Assembly: GCF_001050195.2 (NCBI RefSeq) | Contig: NZ_DF967965.1 | Coordinates: 927,353 to 991,352 of the forward strand | Length of the DNA: 64,000 bases | From: Anaerolinea thermolimosa | Lineage (GTDB): Bacteria > Chloroflexota > Anaerolineae > Anaerolineales > Anaerolineaceae | Reading direction: 5' to 3' | Shown here: positions 10,901 to 18,521 of the stretch, one piece after another | How the letters are laid out: each line of letters starts with the position of its first letter | Position numbering within the stretch: the first letter of the stretch is position 1 | Notes under the pieces: model-generated | Databases searched by the model: none | What the model saw: the letters and a program-made list of their open reading frames with translations, nothing else | What the model was told of the DNA's origin: nothing | Made by a program: the position numbers and the translations under genes

Positions 10901-11684
10901 AAGACATCGCCCAGGAATCGGGAGCGGGATAGGTCTTTGGATCCAATTGATTCATCACAGCACTGGTGCGCAGCACTTTTTGAGCGCCTTTACGAACCAT
11001 TTGCCAGACTGCATAATCCGCGGCATTGACGCCCGCCAATGTTACTGGAATGGTGGTTCCACCCGCGTCGCTTACATTGACTTGATCGCGGTAAAGCTCA
11101 GCGCATATTTTGACGAATTTGCCTAACCGTTTTTCTGCTTCCAACTCAATTTCCAGGTTAGCGATGTCGAAATCCTGGGCATAATCCAGCTCACGCAATA
11201 AAACGGTATACATGATCTCGGCAATCGTTTCGGTCGAGCGCCGGACTGCGCGATCCACCTGGACATCAAACAAGATCGTTTGAGTAGGTATCCTTACGGT
11301 GATGTAGTTGATGAGGTCGCGCAGTTTCTTTGTAGAATCTTCACCGGGAGCCTGCTGCTCCAATTGCTGCAGGAAGATCTGGCTGGCCGGCGTTCCGTTC
11401 AATGAGCGATTTGAGAGGATATAACCCAGGTTTTTCGCAAATGAGCTTTTACCAGAGCCAAAGAAACCCGAGACCCATACCCCAATCGCTTCACTTGGAT
11501 CGCCCGGACCCTCTGAAATTGGTTTCAAAACCTCGATGTATTGTTCACGGATGCGTTTGGTGGTGATATATTCAGTCAGCTCCGTATACACCGTCTGTTC
11601 ATCGCGCTGGTCTAGCTTGATGACTTCTTCGATGGGGCGGGAAAGATCACGAGAGAGAAGATTTCGAATGGTCTGCATGCTCAT
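7941..11684 (-). CDS. brxC: BREX ATPase BrxC
   Basis: This 1,247-residue protein matches BrxC/PglY, the large P-loop ATPase (DUF6079-type) of BREX. Walker A is GFFGSGKSS at about 73-81, in the family context VWVSGFFGSGKSSFAKNLGY. A Walker-B-like strand, IVFVIDEVGQYVARSG, lies near residue 295. The remainder is long and helical. Just before the C-terminus two closely spaced cysteines (VCEQCHATIP) may bind metal. BrxC is needed for both methylation and restriction in studied systems. The start overlaps the stop of the upstream nuclease-like gene (ATGA-type), so translation is coupled. Confidence 0.93.
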   Translation of the reverse strand: MSMQTIRNLLSRDLSRPIEEVIKLDQRDEQTVYTELTEYITTKRIREQYIEVLKPISEGPGDPSEAIGVWVSGFFGSGKSSFAKNLGYILSNRSLNGTPASQIFLQQLEQQAPGEDSTKKLRDLINYITVRIPTQTILFDVQVDRAVRRSTETIAEIMYTVLLRELDYAQDFDIANLEIELEAEKRLGKFVKICAELYRDQVNVSDAGGTTIPVTLAGVNAADYAVWQMVRKGAQKVLRTSAVMNQLDPKTYPAPDSWAMSFNPNADITINTLVDRTFELSARRSPGKAIVFVIDEVGQYVARSGEKIENLRAVVEQYGKEGKNRVLANKAVAPVWIIVTSQEKLDEVVAAIDDKRVQLAKLQDRFRYRVDMAPSDIREVATRRVLSKKAEAEPILRKMYQDYHSQIKAHTSLERSQISFDFSEQDFIQFYPYLPHFIELSIDIVSGMRLQAGAPRHIGGSNRTIIKQVYEMLVSERTALADAPVGSLVSIDRIFDLIGENLPTQRKDDIRDIAVMWPNDVWPLKVAKAIALLEFVRTVPRTEKNLAALLFNAVDAGSCLPEVERAIGLLHEKQFIRQTEDGWKLLTDQEKNWTVERNSISPTPKERRDIIEDMLRASFSEPSLSRYTMEKRTFKLDIGWEGRSIAQGEIPIELRLIDEPKSLSANLELVRNESREKPRQVFWVAALSDEIDDRVVELSRSRQMVAKYDQLRAQGKLNADDSSSLASEKLEAGRHEERLKRLLLEALQQGTGFFNGVSKNGPDMGTSLPEILKSMLDYAVPKLYDKLKMGSVPVKGTEADEILKAVNLNGLSKVFYSGQDGLKLVITEGGKTVIHTQAEIALEVMGYLQQEHSYGNKVTGRILEDHFGGLGYGWSREVLWIVLAALLRAGVIEVTYQGRRFRNHLDPQVRSVFASTNTFRSASFAPRKAPDLKTLVNAAKRYEEITGEEVDVDEAAIAQAFQKLAQAELNALLPVDAVARANAIPVLDILEEYQSTLKAILQGASDDLVNMLEGEGESFKKLRSHVQGIRGATEPAGIKRLQRARMAATQMAGLLIERGVDAGVAEAKDLLDARLTDGSYYQRTVEVDQAIQTIENHYAQTYSTIHQERAQVFREAIDQVKGSSDWVALQPDHQAAILAPLTSRYCDGGIEDGSFALPAGKLVCEQCHATIPQMESDIAAANGLKNAVMRKIQEILKPEEKVERVKLSAILNTFQALNTREEVEEALEQLREALMERIDAGVKVILE

Positions 11685-12616
11685 TACTCCTGGATTCCGG
11701 ATACATTTTGATAAGCGGCTTTCAGCATTTCACCCAATTCCGTTATATCTATCGCGCTTCCGGGAATGGGACGAAATATCGAATTCTTAAAAGTAGCGTC
11801 GTACTTATGATATTTCCAAACTTGCCCATGGAAAGTCTCTGATATTTCAGGCGGGATCTTCATGTGAATAGACCAAGTTTTGGTGCTTTCCCATGAGACA
11901 TCGAAAACCACCTTATTTCCGAGTTTAAAGCCGGTGTAAAATTTATTGAGGTTAAAAGGAAGATCCCAACCTTGCTCCTTAACAAATTCCGCTAACTGGG
12001 TGACCACCTTCTGGAACTCTTGGGTGGGTTCCTTACCATGTTCAGATTCGTAGTAATCCCAGGTCCAGTCACCCATCACTTTTGTCGTCGTCGGCTTCGC
12101 TGGGGGCATATCCGCAAGAGTTTCTACCATAACGAATTCGTCATCGTCCTGGCAAAAACGCCTGATCTGAACCAGGTCAAGAGGATAGTTAATTTTGCTG
12201 GATAATTTCAGTACGCTAGATTTGAAGGATGGCGCAATCACAACAATCCGAACTTCTAACGCATCCCACTCAATCTTGATATCCTCGGGGCGACTTTTAG
12301 CCTCCAACCAAATTGCTTTGATCGAATCAGGATTCGTCTCAGCCCACATGGCATAAGTGAGAACTTGCGGAAGGATTTCTTCACCCACCTCTACGTTCTT
12401 CATTTCTATGATGCAGATACGGGAGTCTTGATCTACACCCAACATATCCGGAATGCCCTGTTTATTCCCTGTTTGGATCTGGCGATAAAGTATAAAAATA
12501 TCTGGGAGTAAATCTTGGTTTCGAAAAATATAAGATTCAAACTCTTTTTCGTTCTGAAACGGCTTCAGCAGTAGATTACGGGTTTGGTCTTTCGACTTCC
12601 AATACAGATTCAACAT
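11684..12616 (-). CDS. PD-(D/E)XK nuclease-like protein in the BREX operon
   Basis: The start at 12616 is chosen because a GGGAGGA ribosome site lies just upstream; longer frames overlap the previous gene and only copy it out of frame. The 310-residue product has a PD-(D/E)XK-like core: GIPDMLG near residue 54, then IIEMKN near 71, followed by a helix (LPQVLTYAMWAET). This order (D, ExK, Q-containing helix) resembles NucS/DUF91-type and other restriction-like nucleases. The last 110 residues hold a separate alpha/beta domain rich in aromatic residues. It sits between pglX specificity copy 2 and brxC. BREX is not thought to cut phage DNA, so a nuclease inside its operon is notable. Activity is inferred. 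Confidence 0.65.
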   Translation of the reverse strand: MLNLYWKSKDQTRNLLLKPFQNEKEFESYIFRNQDLLPDIFILYRQIQTGNKQGIPDMLGVDQDSRICIIEMKNVEVGEEILPQVLTYAMWAETNPDSIKAIWLEAKSRPEDIKIEWDALEVRIVVIAPSFKSSVLKLSSKINYPLDLVQIRRFCQDDDEFVMVETLADMPPAKPTTTKVMGDWTWDYYESEHGKEPTQEFQKVVTQLAEFVKEQGWDLPFNLNKFYTGFKLGNKVVFDVSWESTKTWSIHMKIPPEISETFHGQVWKYHKYDATFKNSIFRPIPGSAIDITELGEMLKAAYQNVSGIQE

Positions 12617-12617
12617 T

Positions 12618-14555
12618 TCATCCTCCCTCATACCATTCTTCATGCCCATGCGCAATGGCATAGGACTTGTTCTTCTTGCAGGCCTGCTTCACCCGCTCCG
12701 GCCAGTAATGCATGGCGATGTGGCTCCAATCATATTTCCCGGCGGCCAGCTCCTCCCAATACTTCTTCGGTTCGCTCTTCCATAACGGGATCACGCTCCA
12801 TAACGGCGCCATGCGCAGGATCACCCCGTCGTCGATCCAGTCTGGCTCCGGTTCATACCCACCGCGGGTGATGGCCTCCAGGTCTTTGGCAAACTGCGCC
12901 AGTTCCTCAGCCAGTTGACGCAGCTCATCCATCTCTTTCTCGATGGGCTTGCGGGCGGCTCCCTGCACAGTCAGCACCTTTTTGCCAAGTTCTTCCAGGC
13001 GCAGCTGCACGGCGCGCCGTTTGGTGGGCAGGTAGGGTTCCTGCTGCAGGGCGTAGAAGGTGTTACGGTCAATCTTCTCGTGGAACAGCACGAAGCCGTA
13101 GGAGCGTTTGGCAGATTGGATCGGCCAGTACACCGGACGTTTGCGGTACTGCTTGATGTGGTGCTGGGTGAAGAAATCTTTCTCCAGGTATTTACGCAGG
13201 TCGCCCCCGGCAGCCTGCTGGATGACTTCCTGGGCTTGCGCCTGGCCGAGCATCAATTCCAACGCTTTGCTGACCAGGGTAGGCAGGTCACGGGGGTGGT
13301 TGGGGTCGAAGACGGTGATGCCATCCGGCACGGCGAGGGCTTGCAGGGCGGCTTCCACCTCGCGGGAGAAGATGTGCCGCCCGCCTTGCTCGTCGATGGT
13401 TGCGAACTGGGAAGGCTCACCCACCAGTTCGTTGAATTCTTCTTCGCTGGGTTCGGGCAGCGAGCCGATGGCAAAATCGGTACGGCGGTAGATGGCAGAG
13501 CCTAGTGCACCCGAGGTGCCAGGCTGGAAACGACCTAAAATGATGCCGATGGCGTAGGAGAGCCAATCCAAAGCCCTGCCCCCATTGTCTTCGCCCTCAG
13601 TAAGATCTCCCTCCTCCTCCTCCGCTTTAACGCTTTCGCCTTCCTCAGGCATATTGTGTATAACGGCAAGTTCGCTTTCAATCGCCTGGCGGTCTTCCGC
13701 GCCAAGATCGTACAGTTCATAGACCAGATGATTGATCTTTTCCTCGAGTTCCGCCAGACGCTGGGAGGAAAGCCTGCACAGATCATTTCCGTATTGCCAC
13801 GAAAACGGTGCGATAAAGTCAAAGGTTGTTTCACTGTGCATGGATTCCGCTTGTTGCAGGTGGATGCACTGTGGAACCAGTTGGTCAAAGCTACTTCTGC
13901 TGGTTGCATCCGGCACATGGAAAGGTACCCGCGCTATGTCGCCAATTTGGAAATTTATTGTTGGATTGAGAAGCCTCAAGGCATAATTCATCCAAGGTGA
14001 ATTCATCACCGCCATGACCGAAAATAACAGTTCTTTATCTGGAAATCCGCAGGATCCACCCACATCAAATATAAACCCGGGTGGCAGGTAGCGCACTCCA
14101 AACCTTGTGGTACTAACCAGTGACCAGGTGATGCCTTCGCGGAAATAATAATTTACATTCTGCGGTCTTGAGGCTAATCTGCCATTGGGGGCATAAAAAT
14201 TTTTAATTTCCTTACCGTCATTTTTCCAATTAACAACAAACCATTGATTTCCGAACCATTTATTGAGACCACCACCCTTCATGTAAGGGATAAATGAGTT
14301 AATTTGGGATAATTTCTCGGGTTTTTCATCGATTTGGTTTTCTAAAGGCATTTCCCAAAAATATCTCAGGAATCGAAAATTTTCACCTGTGGCTAAACCC
14401 TGTCTTGGCTTAACATAAAATTCCAAAGATACGGACTTTAAAAAAACACCTCTAATCTCACGACTTACCCAATACACCCACGGGCTACCAGGAATCGCTC
14501 GAAACTCACTCTGGCGAAGTGTAAACACATTGGGAGATAAATTCGAATTGCTCAT
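12618..14555 (-). CDS. pglX: PglX specificity (target-recognition) subunit, copy 2
   Basis: This is a second 645-residue C-terminal PglX half. It starts with the same kind of linker (LRQSEFRAIPGSPWVYWVSREI), then a recognition-like region (PRQGLATGENFRFLRYFWE; KGGGLNKWFGNQ) that differs from copy 1, a helical spacer (AELEEKINHLVYELYDL) and a C-terminal half from residue 330 about 94% identical to copy 1. No methyltransferase motifs are seen. The start overlaps the upstream gene's stop (ATGA). By analogy with HsdM/HsdS it would give the PglX methyltransferase a different target sequence from copy 1. The matching GC-rich 3' halves of the two genes are 7.45 kb apart in direct orientation. Confidence 0.85.
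   Translation of the reverse strand: MSNSNLSPNVFTLRQSEFRAIPGSPWVYWVSREIRGVFLKSVSLEFYVKPRQGLATGENFRFLRYFWEMPLENQIDEKPEKLSQINSFIPYMKGGGLNKWFGNQWFVVNWKNDGKEIKNFYAPNGRLASRPQNVNYYFREGITWSLVSTTRFGVRYLPPGFIFDVGGSCGFPDKELLFSVMAVMNSPWMNYALRLLNPTINFQIGDIARVPFHVPDATSRSSFDQLVPQCIHLQQAESMHSETTFDFIAPFSWQYGNDLCRLSSQRLAELEEKINHLVYELYDLGAEDRQAIESELAVIHNMPEEGESVKAEEEEGDLTEGEDNGGRALDWLSYAIGIILGRFQPGTSGALGSAIYRRTDFAIGSLPEPSEEEFNELVGEPSQFATIDEQGGRHIFSREVEAALQALAVPDGITVFDPNHPRDLPTLVSKALELMLGQAQAQEVIQQAAGGDLRKYLEKDFFTQHHIKQYRKRPVYWPIQSAKRSYGFVLFHEKIDRNTFYALQQEPYLPTKRRAVQLRLEELGKKVLTVQGAARKPIEKEMDELRQLAEELAQFAKDLEAITRGGYEPEPDWIDDGVILRMAPLWSVIPLWKSEPKKYWEELAAGKYDWSHIAMHYWPERVKQACKKNKSYAIAHGHEEWYEGG
12633..13567 (-). 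repeat. Long direct repeat, copy B (3' half of pglX specificity gene 2)
   Basis: Partner of the repeat at 5185-6120. Most differences lie at the end nearest the variable half (for example GTPGALGSAVYRRS against GTSGALGSAIYRRT); the last third is almost unchanged at nucleotide level, which points to recent duplication or ongoing gene conversion. Confidence 0.93.
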
Positions 14556-15202
14556 GAAACTATCCCTCTCTGCTGCGCAATACTTCTGCGTGCCTGGCTT
14601 AGGTTAGGCCCATTTCCTGCCTTTTCCCAAACAGCCTGTTCGTAAGACTCGCTCAGCGTTGTTATCACTCCGGATTCAAGATTGTCTGCCAGGTATTGGA
14701 TGCCGTCCATCATGTTCGCATAAGTCTCTGACGTAAGGCTGTCAATCGCAGCTTGCGCCAGAAGTTCGGCTTTCTCTTCTTGTGTGCGTCCCGCTTCAAG
14801 AATCTCGGTAAAGTTGGGTTTGAGCGCGGTGTAATAAATCACTGAAAGTCCAAATTGATTCTGCATGCTTTCAATCACCAGAACGTCTCGTTTCTGACGC
14901 TGCGCCTGATCATCATAAATAACTGTCAGGTTACCTTCTCGATGGATTTCACGGCGATAAAGAAAGTTCTGCGCCTTCTTCTTTCGGGTGTATTCCTTCA
15001 AGACATAGACGACTGCTTTCACTGGAACACCGCGACCCTTTGGCACAGGTGCCAGGGTTGGCGCGCCAGCCCGGCTCCGGCTGCGCCGGGCATATTCCAC
15101 CGGGAAAGAAGTCAACACATCCGGAATCACATGATCCACAACAGTTTCAATCTCGTGTCCTGGGTAGGTGATGAGGGAGCCGTAGGCGAGAATGCCGATC
15201 AT
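14552..15202 (-). CDS. Gamma-glutamylcyclotransferase-like (GGCT-fold) protein
   Basis: This 216-residue protein starts MIGILAYGSLITYPGHEIE. The near-N-terminal AYGSL is the hallmark loop of the gamma-glutamylcyclotransferase/AIG2-like fold, which binds substrate in cyclotransferases. Further on, FPVEYARRSRSRAGAPTLAPVP fits the next strands of that fold. The actual substrate is unknown; related domains occur beside defence genes. It overlaps both neighbours by 4 nt (ATGA junctions with the HEPN gene upstream and pglX specificity copy 2 downstream), so the three are tightly coupled. Its BREX role is undetermined. Confidence 0.6.
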   Translation of the reverse strand: MIGILAYGSLITYPGHEIETVVDHVIPDVLTSFPVEYARRSRSRAGAPTLAPVPKGRGVPVKAVVYVLKEYTRKKKAQNFLYRREIHREGNLTVIYDDQAQRQKRDVLVIESMQNQFGLSVIYYTALKPNFTEILEAGRTQEEKAELLAQAAIDSLTSETYANMMDGIQYLADNLESGVITTLSESYEQAVWEKAGNGPNLSQARRSIAQQRGIVS

Positions 15203-15858
15203 TGCTCAAATTCCGGTAAGCCGCAGATGTAGTTCATTTTATTTCTAAAATTGGGCCTCAATTCTTCACGGCTGTCATTTGCACGAAGATGACTGCAATA
15301 CGTATTAAGTTCGTCCGCAAGGACTTTCACAAATTGCTTACGGTAGACGGTCAAAGCGCCGCCTGTTTGTCTGAAGAGATTTTCTCCATCTCTTAGCTTG
15401 ATTTTTGATTTTCCGCCCGTTTCACACGCATGTAATAAACCGCAGCGAATATCTTGATAAAAGATTCGTGCTTGTTGGTCATTGAAGTACCGACTCAGGA
15501 CAAATGATTTTGAAGTCAGGAATTGTGAAAAAAAGTCTGAATTGTTCATGGGGTGGCCGCATGGAAACCTGGCGTCGTTACTATTTTCCAGCCCATCATA
15601 GAATTGGGCTAATGTCTCAATCAACATACAGGATAGGGCCATCACAGAAAAGCCAGAAAATTTCCCATTCGAATCGATCTCTCTACTGACATTCATATAC
15701 CTGAAATTTATCCGATCTTCGAAGATACAGACTGCTTTATCCCAATCTTCTTGGGTCGCAAATGCGATATTCTGCCAATTTTGAACGGCCCATTTTCCCC
15801 CGTCACTTGAAGGAGCAGTGATCAAATTTGGATTTAAAGATCGTCTTTCTCTGGGCAT
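15199..15858 (-). CDS. HEPN-like protein with RCGLLH motif
   Basis: The ATG at 15858 is preferred over an upstream TTG because a GAGG site lies 6 nt before it, giving 219 residues. The key segment is FYQDIRCGLLHACET near residue 140: R-C-G-L-L-H fits the Rx4-6H signature of HEPN domains. It is preceded by a helix (SVMALSCMLIETLAQFYDGL) typical of the first HEPN helices. The gene lies between the PglX methyltransferase gene and the GGCT-like gene, overlapping the latter. Together with the gene at 7126-7935 it gives this BREX operon two HEPN-type members. RNase activity is an inference. Confidence 0.6.
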   Translation of the reverse strand: MPRERRSLNPNLITAPSSDGGKWAVQNWQNIAFATQEDWDKAVCIFEDRINFRYMNVSREIDSNGKFSGFSVMALSCMLIETLAQFYDGLENSNDARFPCGHPMNNSDFFSQFLTSKSFVLSRYFNDQQARIFYQDIRCGLLHACETGGKSKIKLRDGENLFRQTGGALTVYRKQFVKVLADELNTYCSHLRANDSREELRPNFRNKMNYICGLPEFEQ

Positions 15859-15872
15859 TCTGTCCTCAAATC

Positions 15873-17918
15873 TCAATGGCTGCTCAGAACTTGTTTGAGT
15901 TCTGACAATGCTTTTTCAAAAGCAACGCGCTTCGACTCTGCGTCTGGCTCATGCACCAGGCGGAAGTAAATCCCTTCCGATTCTTCTCGTTTACGTGTGT
16001 CCGGCTCGCGGCGCAAAACAAAAGCTGCTGTTTGTAATGTTCCCGGGTTTCCCGTAGCAAAGAGTCCTGGTCCGAAATGTGCCAATGTCTTAATTGCAGC
16101 CCGACTGGTGATATATTCCCGCAACGATTCGTAAGAAGAGATAAACATAAAGGAATGCATCGTCAACATGCCAACCCAACCATCATCTTTTACCAACTCC
16201 AAAGCGCGCATAATGAAAGCGGCATAAAGATCGCCTTTGCCTTCTGGATACTGGTCATCTAACAGCTTTGCAAGGGTATCATTCATTTTACGTCTTGAAA
16301 GATATGGGGGATTTGTGACCACAACATCATATTGTCGTAGCATCATGTCTAGGAACCGAAAGCCTTTGCTTACTTCTTGAGTAAAGAATCTCACATTCAC
16401 ACCGTGGTTTGCTGATTCCTTATAAAAAAAATCAAGAGCTTGAATAAGTTGATTTTCAAGATATCCCCAATATTCTGTTTCCGTTGCATCATCATCCATT
16501 TCTGGGAACAAGCTTGGAGCAGGTAAGCCTGGAAGAAGATGGGCTTGACGATATCGGTCATGTTTTTGTCGTTCACTTTCAACCAACTCGTGGATATCTC
16601 GTTCAATTCTGAGGAGAGATCCAAGTTGATTGATATCTTCTAGTTGCTCCTTAATACGGCGAAGCATCTTCTCAAAAATTGGATTGGAGAACTTCATTTC
16701 TATGATGAATCTGCCAAGATCAGCAGAACTAAAAGGTAATACATCAGCACAAGATAAGTTGTGATCTTTAATCTGTGCGTTTTTACTCATCCGTTTTGCC
16801 CGTAGATACAAAGCCAATGCTGAAAGCTGCACAGCCCGAAGATCAATATCAATTCCATAAATATTATTCTTTATAATCGCTTCTGGAATTTCATCTTCAG
16901 TGGATACTGAAGGTTGTTTTGGCCAACCCGGTTTTCCAATGTTGGCTAATTCTTCCTTGTACATTGCAGCAAATATGTCAAAGGCTACTAAACCGAAATG
17001 CATACTACCGCACGCTGGGTCAAGCAGTGTAATTTCTTTGGCTAATCGTAGGGGTTGAGTGTCAGATTCACCCGGCAAATTGATAAAATATTCCAATTTT
17101 GTTGACAATTGCGAATCGGGATGGATCTGTATCCACAATTGTCCTAGTGTATTTTCAACGAGATAGTGGACCACCCAATCCAAAGTAAAAAGTTGGGTTG
17201 CAGCTGGTATATCGCCGGCTTCGAATTTTTGGCCGGATAGCCGTACGGCAGCAAATGCAGCCTGCAGTTCAGGTTCATTGAAGTATTGATATATCCAGCC
17301 AATTGTTTCCTCGACTTGCCACGCTGGAGCTAAAATCTCATCATTCAACATGGAAAGAAAATTCGTCAAGGATGTTGGCCGAGGAAATAATTGAGAAGGT
17401 AAGGTTTCAACATCAAATAAAACAGCTATTTCACCCGCTACCTGACTAGATTGCCACGTAAGAAAATGTCGGTAAGCCGTATCTACTTTTCCTTGGTCAT
17501 ATAAAGTTTTTTCTTCAGGGTGATCTGCTAAATAAAATTTAAACCCATTTGATTGGTGTCCCCGACGCACCGTCTCGCGAATCAGCTTTCGCTCTTCCAT
17601 CATCTTGAAGGCCACTAATCGATTCAGGTGGGTAAAAGCGATTTCTTTCACCAATTTATCCACTGCTTCTTTGCGCTTCAAGCCTGCACTTACTTCATCA
17701 TCCAGAAAGCGTATTAATTGGCCATAGATCTCACGGGTTTCAGGATCTTTGAGAGTTGGGAGGTTTTCCGGTTTTTCCAGGCTTCCATCAGAATGCAGCC
17801 CATAAACCCCTTCCAGCAAGTCGCGCGCTTCTCGGGTCAGAAGCTCGCGGCCTTTTAGGGCAAAATCATGAATAGCATTACGAGTGGACTCAGGTAAGTA
17901 TTGTTCTGTGAAAGCCAT
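15873..17918 (-). CDS. pglX: PglX methyltransferase subunit (N-terminal half of BREX PglX)
   Basis: The ATG at 17918 is chosen because AGGAGAGG precedes it at good spacing; an upstream TTG at 17933 is less likely. The product (681 residues) has the N-terminal and methyltransferase domains of BREX PglX: SAM motif I DPACGSMHFG and the N6-adenine catalytic motif NPPYLSRRKM, about residues 300 and 536 from this start. It ends after GIYFRLVHEPDAESKR, just where full-length PglX continues through a linker into IPGSP..YWVS and the recognition domain. That continuation is supplied by separate genes at 5170-7107 and 12618-14555. It would methylate host DNA for self-recognition, with specificity from a partner subunit. 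Confidence 0.9.
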   Translation of the reverse strand: MAFTEQYLPESTRNAIHDFALKGRELLTREARDLLEGVYGLHSDGSLEKPENLPTLKDPETREIYGQLIRFLDDEVSAGLKRKEAVDKLVKEIAFTHLNRLVAFKMMEERKLIRETVRRGHQSNGFKFYLADHPEEKTLYDQGKVDTAYRHFLTWQSSQVAGEIAVLFDVETLPSQLFPRPTSLTNFLSMLNDEILAPAWQVEETIGWIYQYFNEPELQAAFAAVRLSGQKFEAGDIPAATQLFTLDWVVHYLVENTLGQLWIQIHPDSQLSTKLEYFINLPGESDTQPLRLAKEITLLDPACGSMHFGLVAFDIFAAMYKEELANIGKPGWPKQPSVSTEDEIPEAIIKNNIYGIDIDLRAVQLSALALYLRAKRMSKNAQIKDHNLSCADVLPFSSADLGRFIIEMKFSNPIFEKMLRRIKEQLEDINQLGSLLRIERDIHELVESERQKHDRYRQAHLLPGLPAPSLFPEMDDDATETEYWGYLENQLIQALDFFYKESANHGVNVRFFTQEVSKGFRFLDMMLRQYDVVVTNPPYLSRRKMNDTLAKLLDDQYPEGKGDLYAAFIMRALELVKDDGWVGMLTMHSFMFISSYESLREYITSRAAIKTLAHFGPGLFATGNPGTLQTAAFVLRREPDTRKREESEGIYFRLVHEPDAESKRVAFEKALSELKQVLSSH

Positions 17919-17933
17919 CATTCCTCTCCTCAA

Positions 17934-18521
17934 CTAGGCGACATAGATCTTGGTGTGATAGCTGCCGCGCGGTTCCAGATCGGCTAATCCCATGAAGCGC
18001 AAACCCTCACTCTCCCCAGATGTAGCCGGCATGAATAAGACACAGGACACTGAAGTCCGGCCTTTCATCTTGTCCAGAAGCGTAGAGACACGATACATTT
18101 CCGGAGCAAGGGCTCCAGCGCGCCATAGAAACACCAGGTCTTTTTTGGGATCCAAATGGTTAAGACGTTCAGCTAATAAATCAGGCAAAGGGCGCCAATC
18201 AGGATCAGAAAGATACTCGTAAACTTGCGATTGCGCGGTTGGGAAACCACTGCTTCTTTCAAGAGCAGTTATGGCATCCATTCCCTCGGTCTCATCTATT
18301 GATTGCCAAACCAGCTCTGCTAATGAGATCAAAGTTACTTGCCAGTTTTTGTCTTTCTCTAGACGGGTTTTGAGAAGCTGCATTTCATGTCTCATTTCCC
18401 ATTCCTGTTGGGGAGGATAGCAAAAGACAGCAAATGGCAAGTCATTGTAAATATAATGACGCGGTGGGCGAGAGCGTAAGTCGATTTCCAGGTTACGAAC
18501 GAGATCTTTCAATGATGGCAT
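17934..18521 (-). CDS. brxB: BREX protein BrxB (DUF1788)
   Basis: This 195-residue protein matches the BrxB/DUF1788 family in size and place. It begins MPSLKDLVRNLEIDL, and near the end carries LVFLWRAGALAPEMYRVSTLLDKM and the family-typical LRFMGLADLEPRGSYHTKIY. BrxB is a core BREX-1 protein of unknown biochemical role. Its start overlaps the brxA end by 29 nt, and pglX begins 15 nt after its stop. Confidence 0.88.
   Translation of the reverse strand: MPSLKDLVRNLEIDLRSRPPRHYIYNDLPFAVFCYPPQQEWEMRHEMQLLKTRLEKDKNWQVTLISLAELVWQSIDETEGMDAITALERSSGFPTAQSQVYEYLSDPDWRPLPDLLAERLNHLDPKKDLVFLWRAGALAPEMYRVSTLLDKMKGRTSVSCVLFMPATSGESEGLRFMGLADLEPRGSYHTKIYVA

Noticed and set aside
12617-12661. Longer N-terminus for the nuclease-like gene
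   Set aside because: The extra codons overlap the conserved end of the specificity gene out of frame, and a ribosome site marks the start at 12616.
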